Assembly (NCBI RefSeq): GCF_001306035.1
Contig: NZ_LGCM01000023.1
Span: 1-52,583 of the forward strand
Origin: Levilinea saccharolytica
GTDB lineage: Bacteria; Chloroflexota; Anaerolineae; Anaerolineales; Anaerolineaceae
Direction of reading: 5' to 3'
Length of the DNA stretch: 52,583 nucleotides
The position numbers were made by a program, and so were the translations under genes. Numbering within the stretch: position 1 is the first letter of the stretch; the number at the start of each line of letters is the position of its first letter. Below, piece by piece: positions 25,193 through 34,191 of this stretch. The notes below the pieces were generated by a model. It searched no databases, was not told where the DNA came from, and saw nothing but the letters and a program-made list of their open reading frames with translations.

Positions 25193-25229
25193 CCGCCCCT
25201 CTGGTTTCAGAGGGGCGGTAAATTTTTTT
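25193..25229. terminator. Bidirectional-looking terminator after the FAS1 gene
   Basis: CCGCCCCTCTG (25193-25203) pairs with CAGAGGGGCGG (25208-25218) and TTTTTTT follows at 25223-25229 on the plus strand. It sits between the convergent FAS1 gene and a small membrane protein gene. Confidence 0.9.
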
Positions 25230-25230
25230 C

Positions 25231-25599
25231 TCAGGCTGCCAGCCGGGCGGGTCTTTTTCGGTGCAGGGTCAAAATCACCGCCGGAGCCAAAAACAGCAGC
25301 AGCATGGCGAAATCCGCCCAGCCAAATTGATCCAGAAACAGGCTGAAGGCCAGCCCGCCCAGGATAATCCAGGCCGCCGGCAGCGCCCAGCGCAGCCCGC
25401 GCCGCACAGCCCACATCAGCCCGCCTAAAACCAGGGCCACGGCCAAAAACAACGCCGCCATGCCCCAGCGCACCCCCGCCGAAGCGTGCACACCCGGGTG
25501 AGCGTTCACCATCAGCAGAACGGCCAACCCCACCCACAGTACCATCTGCACGGTCAGCAAGGCGTACACCCCCCACATCCAACTGGAAATTTTCTTCAT
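25231..25599 (-). CDS. Small four-helix membrane protein, unknown function
   Basis: A 122-residue protein; the ATG at 25599 follows GGAGG. Four hydrophobic segments are visible at about 8-32, 45-64, 70-89 and 93-112, with a short basic C-terminal tail (HRKRPARLAA) probably in the cytoplasm. No family is recognised. It is 46 bases downstream of the DUF4386-like membrane protein gene, in the same direction, so the two may form a unit. Confidence 0.7.
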   Translation of the reverse strand: MKKISSWMWGVYALLTVQMVLWVGLAVLLMVNAHPGVHASAGVRWGMAALFLAVALVLGGLMWAVRRGLRWALPAAWIILGGLAFSLFLDQFGWADFAMLLLFLAPAVILTLHRKRPARLAA

Positions 25600-25645
25600 G
25601 TGCTGCCTCCATCCAATTCCTGGGTACTGCGATCAACCAGCAGGC

Positions 25646-26344
25646 TCAGGCACTGCGCCCCCACCGCAGCATAACCAGCCCAATGCGCACCGCGAAAACC
25701 GCCCACGGAACCAGCGATGCCAGAGAGAAAATCAGCCCGACCATCCCCACAGTGGAAGGGATCAGCATCAACACGCCCGCCGCCAGCCCCCAATACGCCG
25801 TCACCTTGCCGAAGCGCAGGCTGCGCAGGGCGATCACAGCGAAAATCAACAAAGCAGCTGCATTGAGTACGTAGTACGAATCAAACGCCGTCCCCCGATA
25901 AATTTGCAGCAAGGCCTGGCCTGCACCCAACAAGGCAATTTTCTCACCCTCGCTGGCCGCCGCGGCAAACTGGCCGCTGAGCGCCCACATCTCAAAACAG
26001 GTGTTGGATGCAAAATAAGCCGCGATTCCCACCAGGCCCAAAACTAACCCCACCAGCATGGCGCTTTCTGCCGAACGCCGCATGGCTGCATACAGCGCCA
26101 GATAAATGGGCACCAGCAAAGCGTTGTTCACCAGATACAGCAAATCCATGCTCAGCAGGCCCAAAAAGCCGTTCCTGGCAAACAAGTCATAGAAACCTTC
26201 CACCGTGGTGGGCGGCGGCCAGACGGAAAACACCAGAATCTGCACGATCATAATCGCGATCATGCCAAAAGCCGCGCTGCCGCCAGCCTGGTATAGCCCT
26301 TTCCACTGCGGCTCCACCGTGTTACCTTCAGATTGAGACTTCAT
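25646..26344 (-). CDS. DUF4386-like multi-pass membrane protein
   Basis: A 232-residue protein from the ATG at 26344, which has AAGGAG upstream; a longer frame from 26365 contains that ribosome site and was rejected. Six hydrophobic helices are evident. The pattern of an N-terminal QAGGSAAFGMIAI helix, LLxLVNNALLVPIYLALYAAMRR and ASNTCFEMWALS resembles the DUF4386 family, for which no function is established. Cotranscription with the small membrane protein downstream is likely. Confidence 0.75.
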   Translation of the reverse strand: MKSQSEGNTVEPQWKGLYQAGGSAAFGMIAIMIVQILVFSVWPPPTTVEGFYDLFARNGFLGLLSMDLLYLVNNALLVPIYLALYAAMRRSAESAMLVGLVLGLVGIAAYFASNTCFEMWALSGQFAAAASEGEKIALLGAGQALLQIYRGTAFDSYYVLNAAALLIFAVIALRSLRFGKVTAYWGLAAGVLMLIPSTVGMVGLIFSLASLVPWAVFAVRIGLVMLRWGRSA

Positions 26345-26436
26345 TGATGAAAACTCCTTGTGCAAGCAAAATGGGTCACAGCCGCCCTCAACCGGCTCGG
26401 CAGCTCAGTAGCTGCGCGTTTGGGAACGCCTGCCGC

Positions 26437-27420
26437 TCACCAGCGGTGATGCACCTCAGGCCGGATCCAACGGTCGTACACCGCGCGCACCGCCGCCATC
26501 GCGGGTTCCGGCAGGGGCGGCAGATCGGCCGCGGAGAAATTCTCCTCTGCCTGGGCTGGGCGCTTGGCCCCAGGGATGGCGCAGGTCACCGCCTCAAACA
26601 TCAGGATCCAGCGCAGGGCGAACTGCGTCAGGCTCATCCCCGCTGGGCACGCCTCGCGCAGGGCCTCCACCGCGCGCAGCCCAACGGCATAATCCACCCC
26701 AGAGAAGGTCTCGCCGCGGTCAAAAGCCTCACCCGCGCGGTTAAAGGCGCGGTGATCCTCCGCCGCGAAGGCCGAATCTGCCCGCATCTTACCCGTCAGC
26801 AGGCCCGAAGCCAGCGGAACCCGCGCCAAAATGCCCACCCGGCGCTTTTGGGCCTGCTCAAAAAACAGCTCGGCCGGCCGGTGGCGGAACATGTTGAAGA
26901 TGATCTGCACACTCTGCACCTGCGGGTATTCAATCGCCTTCAGGGCCTCTTCCACCTTCTCCACGCTCACCCCATAGTGGCGAATTTTGCCCGCCTGCAC
27001 CAGATCGTCCAGCACGCCGAACACCTCCGGCAGGTAATACACGGGCATGGGCGGGCAGTGCAATTGCAGCAAGTCCAGGGCGTCCATCTGCAAATTCTTC
27101 AGGCTGCGTTCCACAAACGCGGTCAGGTTTTCGCGGTTGTAGCCCTCCGTGATGTGCGGGGTCAGCCGCCGCCCGGCTTTGGTGGCGATGTAGATCGTCT
27201 CGCGGGTTTCTTTGCGCAGTCGGCCCAGCAGCCGTTCGCTGATGCCGTCGCCGTACACGTCGGCCGTGTCAAAGAAGTTGACCCCCATCTCCAGGGCGCG
27301 GTGCAGAGCCGCGGTGGATTCAGCCTCATCCACCGGCCCCCAGGTGCCGCCGATCGCCCAGGCGCCGAAGCTCAACGCCGAAACCTTCCATCCCGTTCGT
27401 CCCAGTTCGCGGTACTGCAT
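26437..27420 (-). CDS. Aldo/keto reductase
   Basis: A 327-residue enzyme from the ATG at 27420 (GAGGTG upstream), opening MQYRELGRTGWKVSAL as in many bacterial AKRs. The catalytic tetrad can be placed: Asp and Tyr in FFDTADVYGDGISE, Lys in IATKAGR and His in LLQLHCPPMP. The C-terminal cofactor region includes IPGAKRPAQAEEN, the NADPH-binding segment. It reduces carbonyls with NAD(P)H; the substrate is unknown. The longer frame to 27531 lies in promoter-like DNA and was not used. About 90 bases separate it from the DUF4386-like gene downstream. Confidence 0.92.
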   Translation of the reverse strand: MQYRELGRTGWKVSALSFGAWAIGGTWGPVDEAESTAALHRALEMGVNFFDTADVYGDGISERLLGRLRKETRETIYIATKAGRRLTPHITEGYNRENLTAFVERSLKNLQMDALDLLQLHCPPMPVYYLPEVFGVLDDLVQAGKIRHYGVSVEKVEEALKAIEYPQVQSVQIIFNMFRHRPAELFFEQAQKRRVGILARVPLASGLLTGKMRADSAFAAEDHRAFNRAGEAFDRGETFSGVDYAVGLRAVEALREACPAGMSLTQFALRWILMFEAVTCAIPGAKRPAQAEENFSAADLPPLPEPAMAAVRAVYDRWIRPEVHHRW

Positions 27421-27553
27421 GGTTTCACCTCTTTCTCTCCAGCCGCCCATACCGGCGGCCAGCGGATTTTTTGTCATCTTCATTATGCCACAATTCCCCT
27501 CTCTGCGTTCGCCCTCATCGCAGACGCACATCCGAAAAATGCCCGTATGGAGT

Positions 27554-27584
27554 TTGCACAGATTCCCCCCTGCCCGCGTATAAT
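27554..27584 (+). promoter_or_regulatory. Promoter of the first NHL gene
   Basis: TTGCAC (27554-27559) and a perfect TATAAT (27579-27584) are separated by 19 bases, a little long. The leader to the ATG at 27740 would be about 150 bases and shows no recognised riboswitch. Confidence 0.55.
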
Positions 27585-27739
27585 GAACCTGTTGGGGGCT
27601 TTTTCCTCGGCAAGGGTTTCCGGTTTGGCCCCATTCATCTTTCTTCTCCGCAGTTACCCCCTATCATTCGCTGGTTGGCGGTATGCATGAGTTCCGCACC
27701 CCAACCGCGCCTATTGCACACCTCCAGGAGGTACTTCCC

Positions 27740-30724
27740 ATGTCCGCGCAGATGAAACGATTTCTGACTCTGCTTTTTATCCTCACTTTTCTCTTACCCC
27801 TGCAGACCGCCAACGCCGCCCCACCCCCGCCGGACGAGATGGACGCCCAGGCGATTGCCCTGGGCAAGGCCGGAACGGTGTACCGCTATGAGAAAACCTA
27901 CGGGGTCAGCGAACAAGCTTTTCCCTCGTATGACCCGGGCTATTTTGGCTGGCCGCACTCCGTATGGGTGCAGGCGGACGGCAGCGTGCTGATCTCCGAT
28001 CCGTGGGCCAAAGCCGTGCGCAAGTACGACGCCAGCGGCAATCACCTGGCCGATTTCGGCCACCCCGGCACCCGCGGCTGGTCTGAGGGCTATTTCGATG
28101 ACCCGCTGAAGATGGCCTCCACCCCGGCAGGCACCATTTTCGTCACCGACCACAAGCTGAACGCCGTGCGCATCCTGAACGCCGCCGGCGATCAGATCGG
28201 TTGGCTGGGGCAGCCCGGTGGGCCTGGGAATGACCACGGGCAATTCGACACCCCCGAAGGCATTTTCATCTCCCCGGTCAACGGTCAGATCTACGTGGCT
28301 GACCGCTACAACCACCGCATTGAGGTGTTCGACATTGACACCAATTACCTCTTCACCGTCGGCGAAACCGGCGTCAGCGGCGACGATGACGATCATCTGA
28401 ACGCCCCCGTCGGCGTGGCTGTGGATGATTCAGGGAATATCTATGTGGCCGACAGCGACAACAACCGCGTGGTGAAGTATGACGCCGACGGCGATTACCT
28501 GGCGCAGATCACCGATCTGGAATTCCCCACCTCGGTTGCGGTGGATAACACTCGCGGTCACCTGCTCGTGGGCGTGGTCTATGATGCCTATGTGCCCTAT
28601 TACAACCTGGCTGATCTCAGCTACGCAGGCGCCTTCGGTGAGCTGGACGTCCAGGGGGATGACGCCACCCATTTCATGGAACCCCACGGCGTGGCCGTGG
28701 ATGCAGTGGGCGGAAAGGTCTACATCGCCGACAGCTTCAACCGCCGCGTGCTGGTGTACAACGCCGATACCAAGGCTTACCTGCGCCAGTTCGGCCATAC
28801 CAACCAATTCATCCCTACCGATGACCAACATTTCTTCGAGCCTTTCGCGGTCGAAGTGGAACCGAAGGGCTCCATCATCCTCGGCGAAGGCGCCATGCGC
28901 CTGATCAAACTCAACCCCGACGGCTCCACCGCCTGGACGGTGGGACAATCTGGTTTTTGGGGCCAACCCCCCGACCGCCTGGACGGCAGCCCCAACGGGA
29001 TCGTCTCGGACGGCAAAACCGTGTATGTGGCCATGAGCTGCTCGATTTACAAGTTTAACAGCGCCGACGGCGCCTATTTGGGCGTGTTCGCGGGCGGCGG
29101 GGATTGCTGGGCCCCCGACAGCCTCTTCCAAAGCATCAGCGACATCGCCCGCGATTCGGCAGGCAATATCTATGTGACCGACGGCGAGCTGCACCGCGTG
29201 GTCCAACTGAACAAATACGGCGCGGTGCTGGCCACCGTGGGCGTGCGCGGTGAAATGGGCTCGGATAACGCCCGCTTCCGCGGCCCTCAAGGTCTGGCGG
29301 TGGATAAGTCCCGCAATGTGTACGTGGCGGATGAGGGCAACTGCCGCGTGCAGAAATTCGACAAATATCTGCGCTACCTGATGACCTTCTCCACCACCCT
29401 GTGCGGCGACAATCACGACCGCCTGGGCGGCCCGCAGGATGTGGCCGTGGATGCCAAGGGCAATGTCTTCGTGGCCGAAGATTGGAACAACCGCATCCAG
29501 ATCTACGATAAAGCCGGCGCCTACCTCAGCAGCATCGGCGGCAGTTGGGGCGGCGCCTCGGGCCAGCTGCGCACCCCCTTCAGCCTGGCGATGGACAAGA
29601 AGGGCAACCTCTTCGTGGCCGACCGCTTCAACCACCGCATTCAGGTGTACGCCCCCGGCGTGCCCTATTTCGGCCAGCAAAATCTGAACGGCTTCGGCAG
29701 CCGCTACACCTATTGGGGTGAAACCCTGGCCTACTTCAAGAACCAGCTCTACGCCGGAACCAACGGCCCCAACGGCGGGCAAATCTGGCGCAAGGGCAAA
29801 ACCGGCTGGGAACGCGTCATCGCCGACGGGTTTGAAAACTGGGCCAATGTCACCATCGGCCACCTGCTGGAATATAAGGGCTACCTGTACGCCACCACAG
29901 CCAACACCACCGATAACTGGGTCACCTCAGAGGGCGGGCAGATCTGGCGCACAGCCGACGGCCTCACCTGGGCGCCGGTGGTCTTCGGCGGCTTCGGAGA
30001 CACGGATAACCACTCCATCCACCATCTGGAAATCATCGGCGATGACCTGTGCGCCGCCACCTGGGCGGGCGGGGTGCACGGCCCGCAAGTGTGGTGCTCG
30101 TCCACTGGCGACATGGACACCTGGGAACAGCGCTGGACCAACCGCTTCGGCGGCCCCGATAAGAGCTGGGCCATCCTCGATTTTGTGGAATTTGCCGGGA
30201 CGCACTTCGCCGCCACCAACGGACCGCAGGGCGGGCTGTACCGCCGCAGCGGGGATACCTGGTCGCGCGTTTCAGCCCCCATCGACTCCTCTGAAACATA
30301 TGCCATCGGCGGCGTGACCGCCTTCAAGGAGGCTCTGTACATCATCACCGCCACCCACGGCGATCAGCCCTCCCAGGTGTACCGCTGCACCAATTGCACC
30401 AGCACGCCGATCGCCTGGGAGCTGGTGGGCGAGGCTGCAGAATTCCCGGTCAACAACCACGGCCGCAACAGCACCCTCTTCACCAACGGCAAGACCCTCT
30501 ACGCCCTCATCGGCAGCCCTGACGGCCTGGTGATCTGGTCTTCCACCGACGGGCAAACCTGGAAACAAGCCTCCCTGCCCGGCCTGGGCGACAGCCTCAA
30601 TGAAAGAACCTCCTTTGGGCACAGTATCCTCTTCTACAAGAACGCCTTCTACATCAGCATGCACAATTTCAGCACAGGCGTGGAAGTGTGGAAGTTCTGC
30701 CCGACTCAGAAGGTGTGCAAGTAA
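27740..30724 (+). CDS. Exported NHL-repeat propeller protein, copy A
   Basis: A 994-residue protein. The ATG at 27740 follows CAGGAGG and starts a clear signal peptide (to about residue 27, TANAA). Residues about 30-650 contain many NHL repeats of the pattern PxGIxVDxxGNIYVADxxNxRVxxYD, probably two six-bladed propellers. From about 650 the pattern changes to a second propeller type with repeated LYAGTN..GGQIWRK and GGQIWRTADGLTW units. The extreme C-terminus is WKFCPTQKVCK with two cysteines. NHL propellers bind proteins, glycans or peptides; no catalytic motif was seen. It is a tandem paralogue of the next gene and includes a tract identical to it at DNA level. Confidence 0.93.
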   Translation: MSAQMKRFLTLLFILTFLLPLQTANAAPPPPDEMDAQAIALGKAGTVYRYEKTYGVSEQAFPSYDPGYFGWPHSVWVQADGSVLISDPWAKAVRKYDASGNHLADFGHPGTRGWSEGYFDDPLKMASTPAGTIFVTDHKLNAVRILNAAGDQIGWLGQPGGPGNDHGQFDTPEGIFISPVNGQIYVADRYNHRIEVFDIDTNYLFTVGETGVSGDDDDHLNAPVGVAVDDSGNIYVADSDNNRVVKYDADGDYLAQITDLEFPTSVAVDNTRGHLLVGVVYDAYVPYYNLADLSYAGAFGELDVQGDDATHFMEPHGVAVDAVGGKVYIADSFNRRVLVYNADTKAYLRQFGHTNQFIPTDDQHFFEPFAVEVEPKGSIILGEGAMRLIKLNPDGSTAWTVGQSGFWGQPPDRLDGSPNGIVSDGKTVYVAMSCSIYKFNSADGAYLGVFAGGGDCWAPDSLFQSISDIARDSAGNIYVTDGELHRVVQLNKYGAVLATVGVRGEMGSDNARFRGPQGLAVDKSRNVYVADEGNCRVQKFDKYLRYLMTFSTTLCGDNHDRLGGPQDVAVDAKGNVFVAEDWNNRIQIYDKAGAYLSSIGGSWGGASGQLRTPFSLAMDKKGNLFVADRFNHRIQVYAPGVPYFGQQNLNGFGSRYTYWGETLAYFKNQLYAGTNGPNGGQIWRKGKTGWERVIADGFENWANVTIGHLLEYKGYLYATTANTTDNWVTSEGGQIWRTADGLTWAPVVFGGFGDTDNHSIHHLEIIGDDLCAATWAGGVHGPQVWCSSTGDMDTWEQRWTNRFGGPDKSWAILDFVEFAGTHFAATNGPQGGLYRRSGDTWSRVSAPIDSSETYAIGGVTAFKEALYIITATHGDQPSQVYRCTNCTSTPIAWELVGEAAEFPVNNHGRNSTLFTNGKTLYALIGSPDGLVIWSSTDGQTWKQASLPGLGDSLNERTSFGHSILFYKNAFYISMHNFSTGVEVWKFCPTQKVCK

Positions 30725-30748
30725 GCGCACCGGAACGGAAAGTAAGAA

Positions 30749-30784
30749 CCGGCCTCACGGGTAACGCCGTGGGGCCGGATTTGA
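30749..30784 (+). terminator. Intrinsic terminator after NHL copy A
   Basis: CCGGCCTCAC pairs with GTGGGGCCGG (one G-T pair) around GGGTAACGCC, followed by ATTTGATTT. The same hairpin, nearly base for base, follows copy B. Confidence 0.8.
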
Positions 30785-30871
30785 TTTAACCATGCAATTC
30801 AATCCTTTGCGATCATTGCTTGTTCATGACAGGATCTGGTGGGGTTTCCAAAAATCGGAGGCCCCGAACGC

Positions 30872-30899
30872 TTGCAATTTTTTCAAGTTGTCCTATACT
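30872..30899 (+). promoter_or_regulatory. Promoter of NHL copy B
   Basis: TTGCAA (30872-30877), a 16-base spacer and TATACT (30894-30899). The leader to 31017 is about 110 bases. This promoter rules out the longer in-frame start at 30792. Confidence 0.65.
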
Positions 30900-31016
30900 G
30901 ATCTTAGGGGGTCGAATGGACGACTTCCACACGCAGATTCGGTTGAAAAAACGGTCATGGATGGGGGAGGAAGCATGCCGTTAATACAAATTAAGCCACA
31001 TCAGGGAGGAAGATCT

Positions 31017-34000
31017 ATGCATACCAAGATTCAGAAGTTCTGGTTGGTTGGACTGCTGGTGATTGTGTCCATGTTGGCCAACGTCAGCGGCGCGGCGGCT
31101 TTTCCGGAGCCGCCGGATGGACCGGCGCCTGCGCAGCCGCGCGGCGGCACGGCGCTGGGGGTAGCGGTGACTCAGGGCGCGGAGATCAACGCCCAGGCCA
31201 TCGCTTTGGGCAAGCCGGGGACGGTGTACCGCTATGAGAAAACCTACGGGGTCAGCGAACAAGCCTTCCCCTGGTATCATCCGGGCTATTTTGCCTGGCC
31301 GCACTCCGTGTGGGTGCACACAGACGGCAGCGTCTTCATCTCGGACCCGTGGGCCAAAGCTGTGCGCAAGTACGATGCCAACGGCAACCACCTGGCCGAT
31401 TTCGGCCACCCCGGCACGGAGACCGGGTGGATTGATGACGGTTATTTCCAGGATCCGCTGAAGATGGCCACGGATGCGGACGGGAACCTGTACGTCACCG
31501 ACCACTACCTGCACATCGTGCGCATCCTTAACCCCCTGGGAGAACAAACCGGCTGGATCGGCGACCCCGGAACTTCGGGGACGGACGATGAGCATTTCAA
31601 CACCCCCGAAGGCATCTTCATCTCCCCCGTCAACGGCCAGATCTACATTGCTGACACCTACAACCACCGCATTCAGGTGTTCGACAGCGACGTCAATCAT
31701 CTCTTCACCATCGGTGAAGCCGGCGTCAGCGGCTCCGATGACAACCACCTGGATAACCCCATCGGCGTGGCCGTGGATGATTCGGGGAATATCTATGTGG
31801 CGGACACATTCAACAACCGCGTGATGAAGTACGACGCCGACGGCGATTACCTGGCGCAGATCACCGATCTGGAATTCCCCACCTCGGTTGCGGTGGATAA
31901 CACTCGCGGTCACCTGCTCGTGGGCGTGGTCTATGATGCCTATGTGCCCTATTACAATCTCGCTGATCTCAGCTACGCAGGTGCCTTCGGCGAGTTCGAT
32001 GTTCAGGGGGATGACGACACCCACTTCATGGAACCGCACGGGGTGGCGGTGGATGAGGTTGGCGGCAAAGTCTACATCGCCGACAGCCCCAACCGCCGCG
32101 TGCTGGTGTACAGCGCGGTTACCAAGGCATACCTGCGCCAGTTCGGCCATACCAATCAATTCATCCCCGCGGATGACCAGCACTTCTTCGCACCCAGGGT
32201 TGTGGAAGTGGAGCCCAACGGTTCGGTCATCCTGGGCGAAGGCGCGCTGCGCCTGATCAAGCTCAACCCCGACGGCTCCGCCGCCTGGACGGTGGGACAG
32301 TCCGGTTTTTGGGGAGAGCCACCGGACTTGGTGGAAACCCCCAACGGCATTGTCTCGGACGGCAAAACTGTGTATGCGGCCATGGGCTGCACCATTCATA
32401 AGTACAGCAGCGCCGACGGCACTTACCTGGGTGTGTTCGCGGGCGGCGGGGATTGCTGGGCGCCCGACAGCCTCTTCCAGCATATCAGCGACATCGCCCG
32501 CGATTCGGCCGGCAACATCTACGTGACCGACAACGAGCTGCACCGCGTGACCCAACTGAACAAATACGGCGCGGTGGTCGCTTCCGTGGGTGTGCGCGGC
32601 GAAGAAGGTTCGGATAACGCTCACTTCCGCTACCCAGAGGGTATTGGGCTGGATAAGGCCCGCAACGTGTATGTGGCGGATGACAGCAACTGCCGCGTGC
32701 AGAAGTTTGATAAACGTCTGCGCTACGTGATGACCTTCACCACCACCCTGTGCGGCGACACGCACGACCGCCTGGGTGGGCCGCAGGATGTGGTCGTGGA
32801 TGCCAAGGGCAAGGTCTTTGTGGCGGACGCCTGGAACACCCGCATTCAGATCTTCGACAAAAGCGGCGCCTATCTCAGCACCATTGGCGGCAGTTGGGGC
32901 GGCGGCACTGGCCAGCTCCGCGTTCCCTCGAGCCTGGCGATGGACAAGAAGGGCAACCTCTACGTGGCCGACCGCGACAACCACCGCATTCAGGTGTATG
33001 CCCCCGGCGTGCCCTACTTCGGCCAACAGAACCTGAACGGCTTCGGCAGCCGCTGGACCACGGGAGTATATACCGTAGCGATGTTCAAAGGCATGCTGTA
33101 CGCGGGGAGTGATGGGGAACACGGCGCGCAGATCTGGCGCAAAGCGAAGAGCGGTTGGATGATGGTGGAGAGCGACGGCTTCCATAACAGCGCCGAGGCC
33201 ATTAACCACCTTTTTGAATACAACGGCATGCTGTACGCCGCCACCTACACCTATAACGACCCCAACAACGGCGGGCAAATCTGGCGCACGGCCGACGGGC
33301 TGAGCTGGCAGATCGTGGTGAACAACGGCTTTGACCAGGGACAGCGTAACCCCGAAGTCTTCCGCATGATGAAGCTGGGGAATGAACTGTGCGCCACCAC
33401 CTGGAGCGCCGGCGCTGGGGCGCAGTTATGGTGCAGCGCCACAGGGGATTCGGGCAGTTGGGAGCCAAAAGACCTGGGCGGTGACGGTTTCGGCAGCGAT
33501 GATAACATTGCTATTCTGGATGCTGTCGAGTATCAGGACGCCTGGTATGCATCTACCAACAATGCTGGTGAAGGCGCCCAGGTGTGGCGGCGCAGTCTGG
33601 GCGGCACCTGGAATCAGGTGAACATCAGCGGCTTTGGAGATCCAGATAATACCATGATCCCCTCGTTAGTCCCGTTCAACGGCAGCCTGTACGCCATCAC
33701 GCATCATCGGGTGGGAGGTTCCTCGGAAATTTGGCGGTGCAGAAACCAATGTACCAAGACCAGCGACTGGCAGTTTATCGCCGACGGCGAGAATTTGGGT
33801 GGTGATATCAACTACCGTGTGATGTCGTCCTTGGCGATCGTTGGCAAGTACCTGGTGGTCGTGATGGGCAATCCTGACCTGGGTCTGGTGGTATTCACCA
33901 CCCCAGACGGTGTGACCTGGTGGTCGCAGGCGGGGCCATCGGGCATGGGTAACAGCGGCAATAGTCGTATTTACTATACAAACGCTCTCTTCCCGTATAA

Positions 34001-34085
34001 GGGCAACCTGTACATGGGTGTGATCAATAGGAATACGGGCGGCAGCGTGTGGAAGTTCTGCCCGACCAAGAAGGTGTGCAAGTAA
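31017..34085 (+). CDS. Exported NHL-repeat propeller protein, copy B
   Basis: A 1022-residue paralogue of the preceding gene. The ATG at 31017 follows GGGAGGAAG. The signal peptide (to about residue 27) and a Pro/Ala-rich linker differ from copy A; similarity begins at INAQAIALGKPGTVYRYEKT. The NHL half is highly similar. The second half keeps the GGQIWRTADGLSW-type units but has diverged more in loops, and the tail WKFCPTKKVCK is shared. A 125-bp stretch (31833-31957) is identical to 28481-28605 in copy A. Having its own promoter and terminator, it can be expressed independently. Likely a cell-surface or extracellular binding protein; ligand unknown. Confidence 0.93.
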   Translation: MHTKIQKFWLVGLLVIVSMLANVSGAAAFPEPPDGPAPAQPRGGTALGVAVTQGAEINAQAIALGKPGTVYRYEKTYGVSEQAFPWYHPGYFAWPHSVWVHTDGSVFISDPWAKAVRKYDANGNHLADFGHPGTETGWIDDGYFQDPLKMATDADGNLYVTDHYLHIVRILNPLGEQTGWIGDPGTSGTDDEHFNTPEGIFISPVNGQIYIADTYNHRIQVFDSDVNHLFTIGEAGVSGSDDNHLDNPIGVAVDDSGNIYVADTFNNRVMKYDADGDYLAQITDLEFPTSVAVDNTRGHLLVGVVYDAYVPYYNLADLSYAGAFGEFDVQGDDDTHFMEPHGVAVDEVGGKVYIADSPNRRVLVYSAVTKAYLRQFGHTNQFIPADDQHFFAPRVVEVEPNGSVILGEGALRLIKLNPDGSAAWTVGQSGFWGEPPDLVETPNGIVSDGKTVYAAMGCTIHKYSSADGTYLGVFAGGGDCWAPDSLFQHISDIARDSAGNIYVTDNELHRVTQLNKYGAVVASVGVRGEEGSDNAHFRYPEGIGLDKARNVYVADDSNCRVQKFDKRLRYVMTFTTTLCGDTHDRLGGPQDVVVDAKGKVFVADAWNTRIQIFDKSGAYLSTIGGSWGGGTGQLRVPSSLAMDKKGNLYVADRDNHRIQVYAPGVPYFGQQNLNGFGSRWTTGVYTVAMFKGMLYAGSDGEHGAQIWRKAKSGWMMVESDGFHNSAEAINHLFEYNGMLYAATYTYNDPNNGGQIWRTADGLSWQIVVNNGFDQGQRNPEVFRMMKLGNELCATTWSAGAGAQLWCSATGDSGSWEPKDLGGDGFGSDDNIAILDAVEYQDAWYASTNNAGEGAQVWRRSLGGTWNQVNISGFGDPDNTMIPSLVPFNGSLYAITHHRVGGSSEIWRCRNQCTKTSDWQFIADGENLGGDINYRVMSSLAIVGKYLVVVMGNPDLGLVVFTTPDGVTWWSQAGPSGMGNSGNSRIYYTNALFPYKGNLYMGVINRNTGGSVWKFCPTKKVCK

Positions 34086-34109
34086 GCACACCGGAACGGT
34101 AATAAACAA

Positions 34110-34144
34110 CCGGCCTCACGGGTAACGCCGTGGGGCCGGATTTT
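34110..34144 (+). terminator. Intrinsic terminator after NHL copy B
   Basis: Same hairpin as at 30749 (CCGGCCTCAC / GTGGGGCCGG), here followed by ATTTTC. It shows that the duplicated unit included the 3' untranslated region. Confidence 0.82.
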
Positions 34145-34179
34145 CGCTGTTCTAGGTCGCGCCGCGGGGGCAAAACCTG

Positions 34180-34185
34180 TATAAT
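34180..34185 (+). promoter_or_regulatory. TATAAT placed for a leaderless exonuclease mRNA
   Basis: TATAAT ends six bases before the ATG at 34192, where the transcription start would normally fall. No Shine-Dalgarno site exists in the gap and no clear -35 is seen. Confidence 0.6.
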
Positions 34186-34191
34186 CAATCC

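Noticed and set aside
30981-33278. 765-residue minus-strand frame opposite NHL copy B
   Set aside because: A long antisense frame caused by NHL codon bias; a similar one (28430-29863) lies opposite copy A. No start signal or domain.
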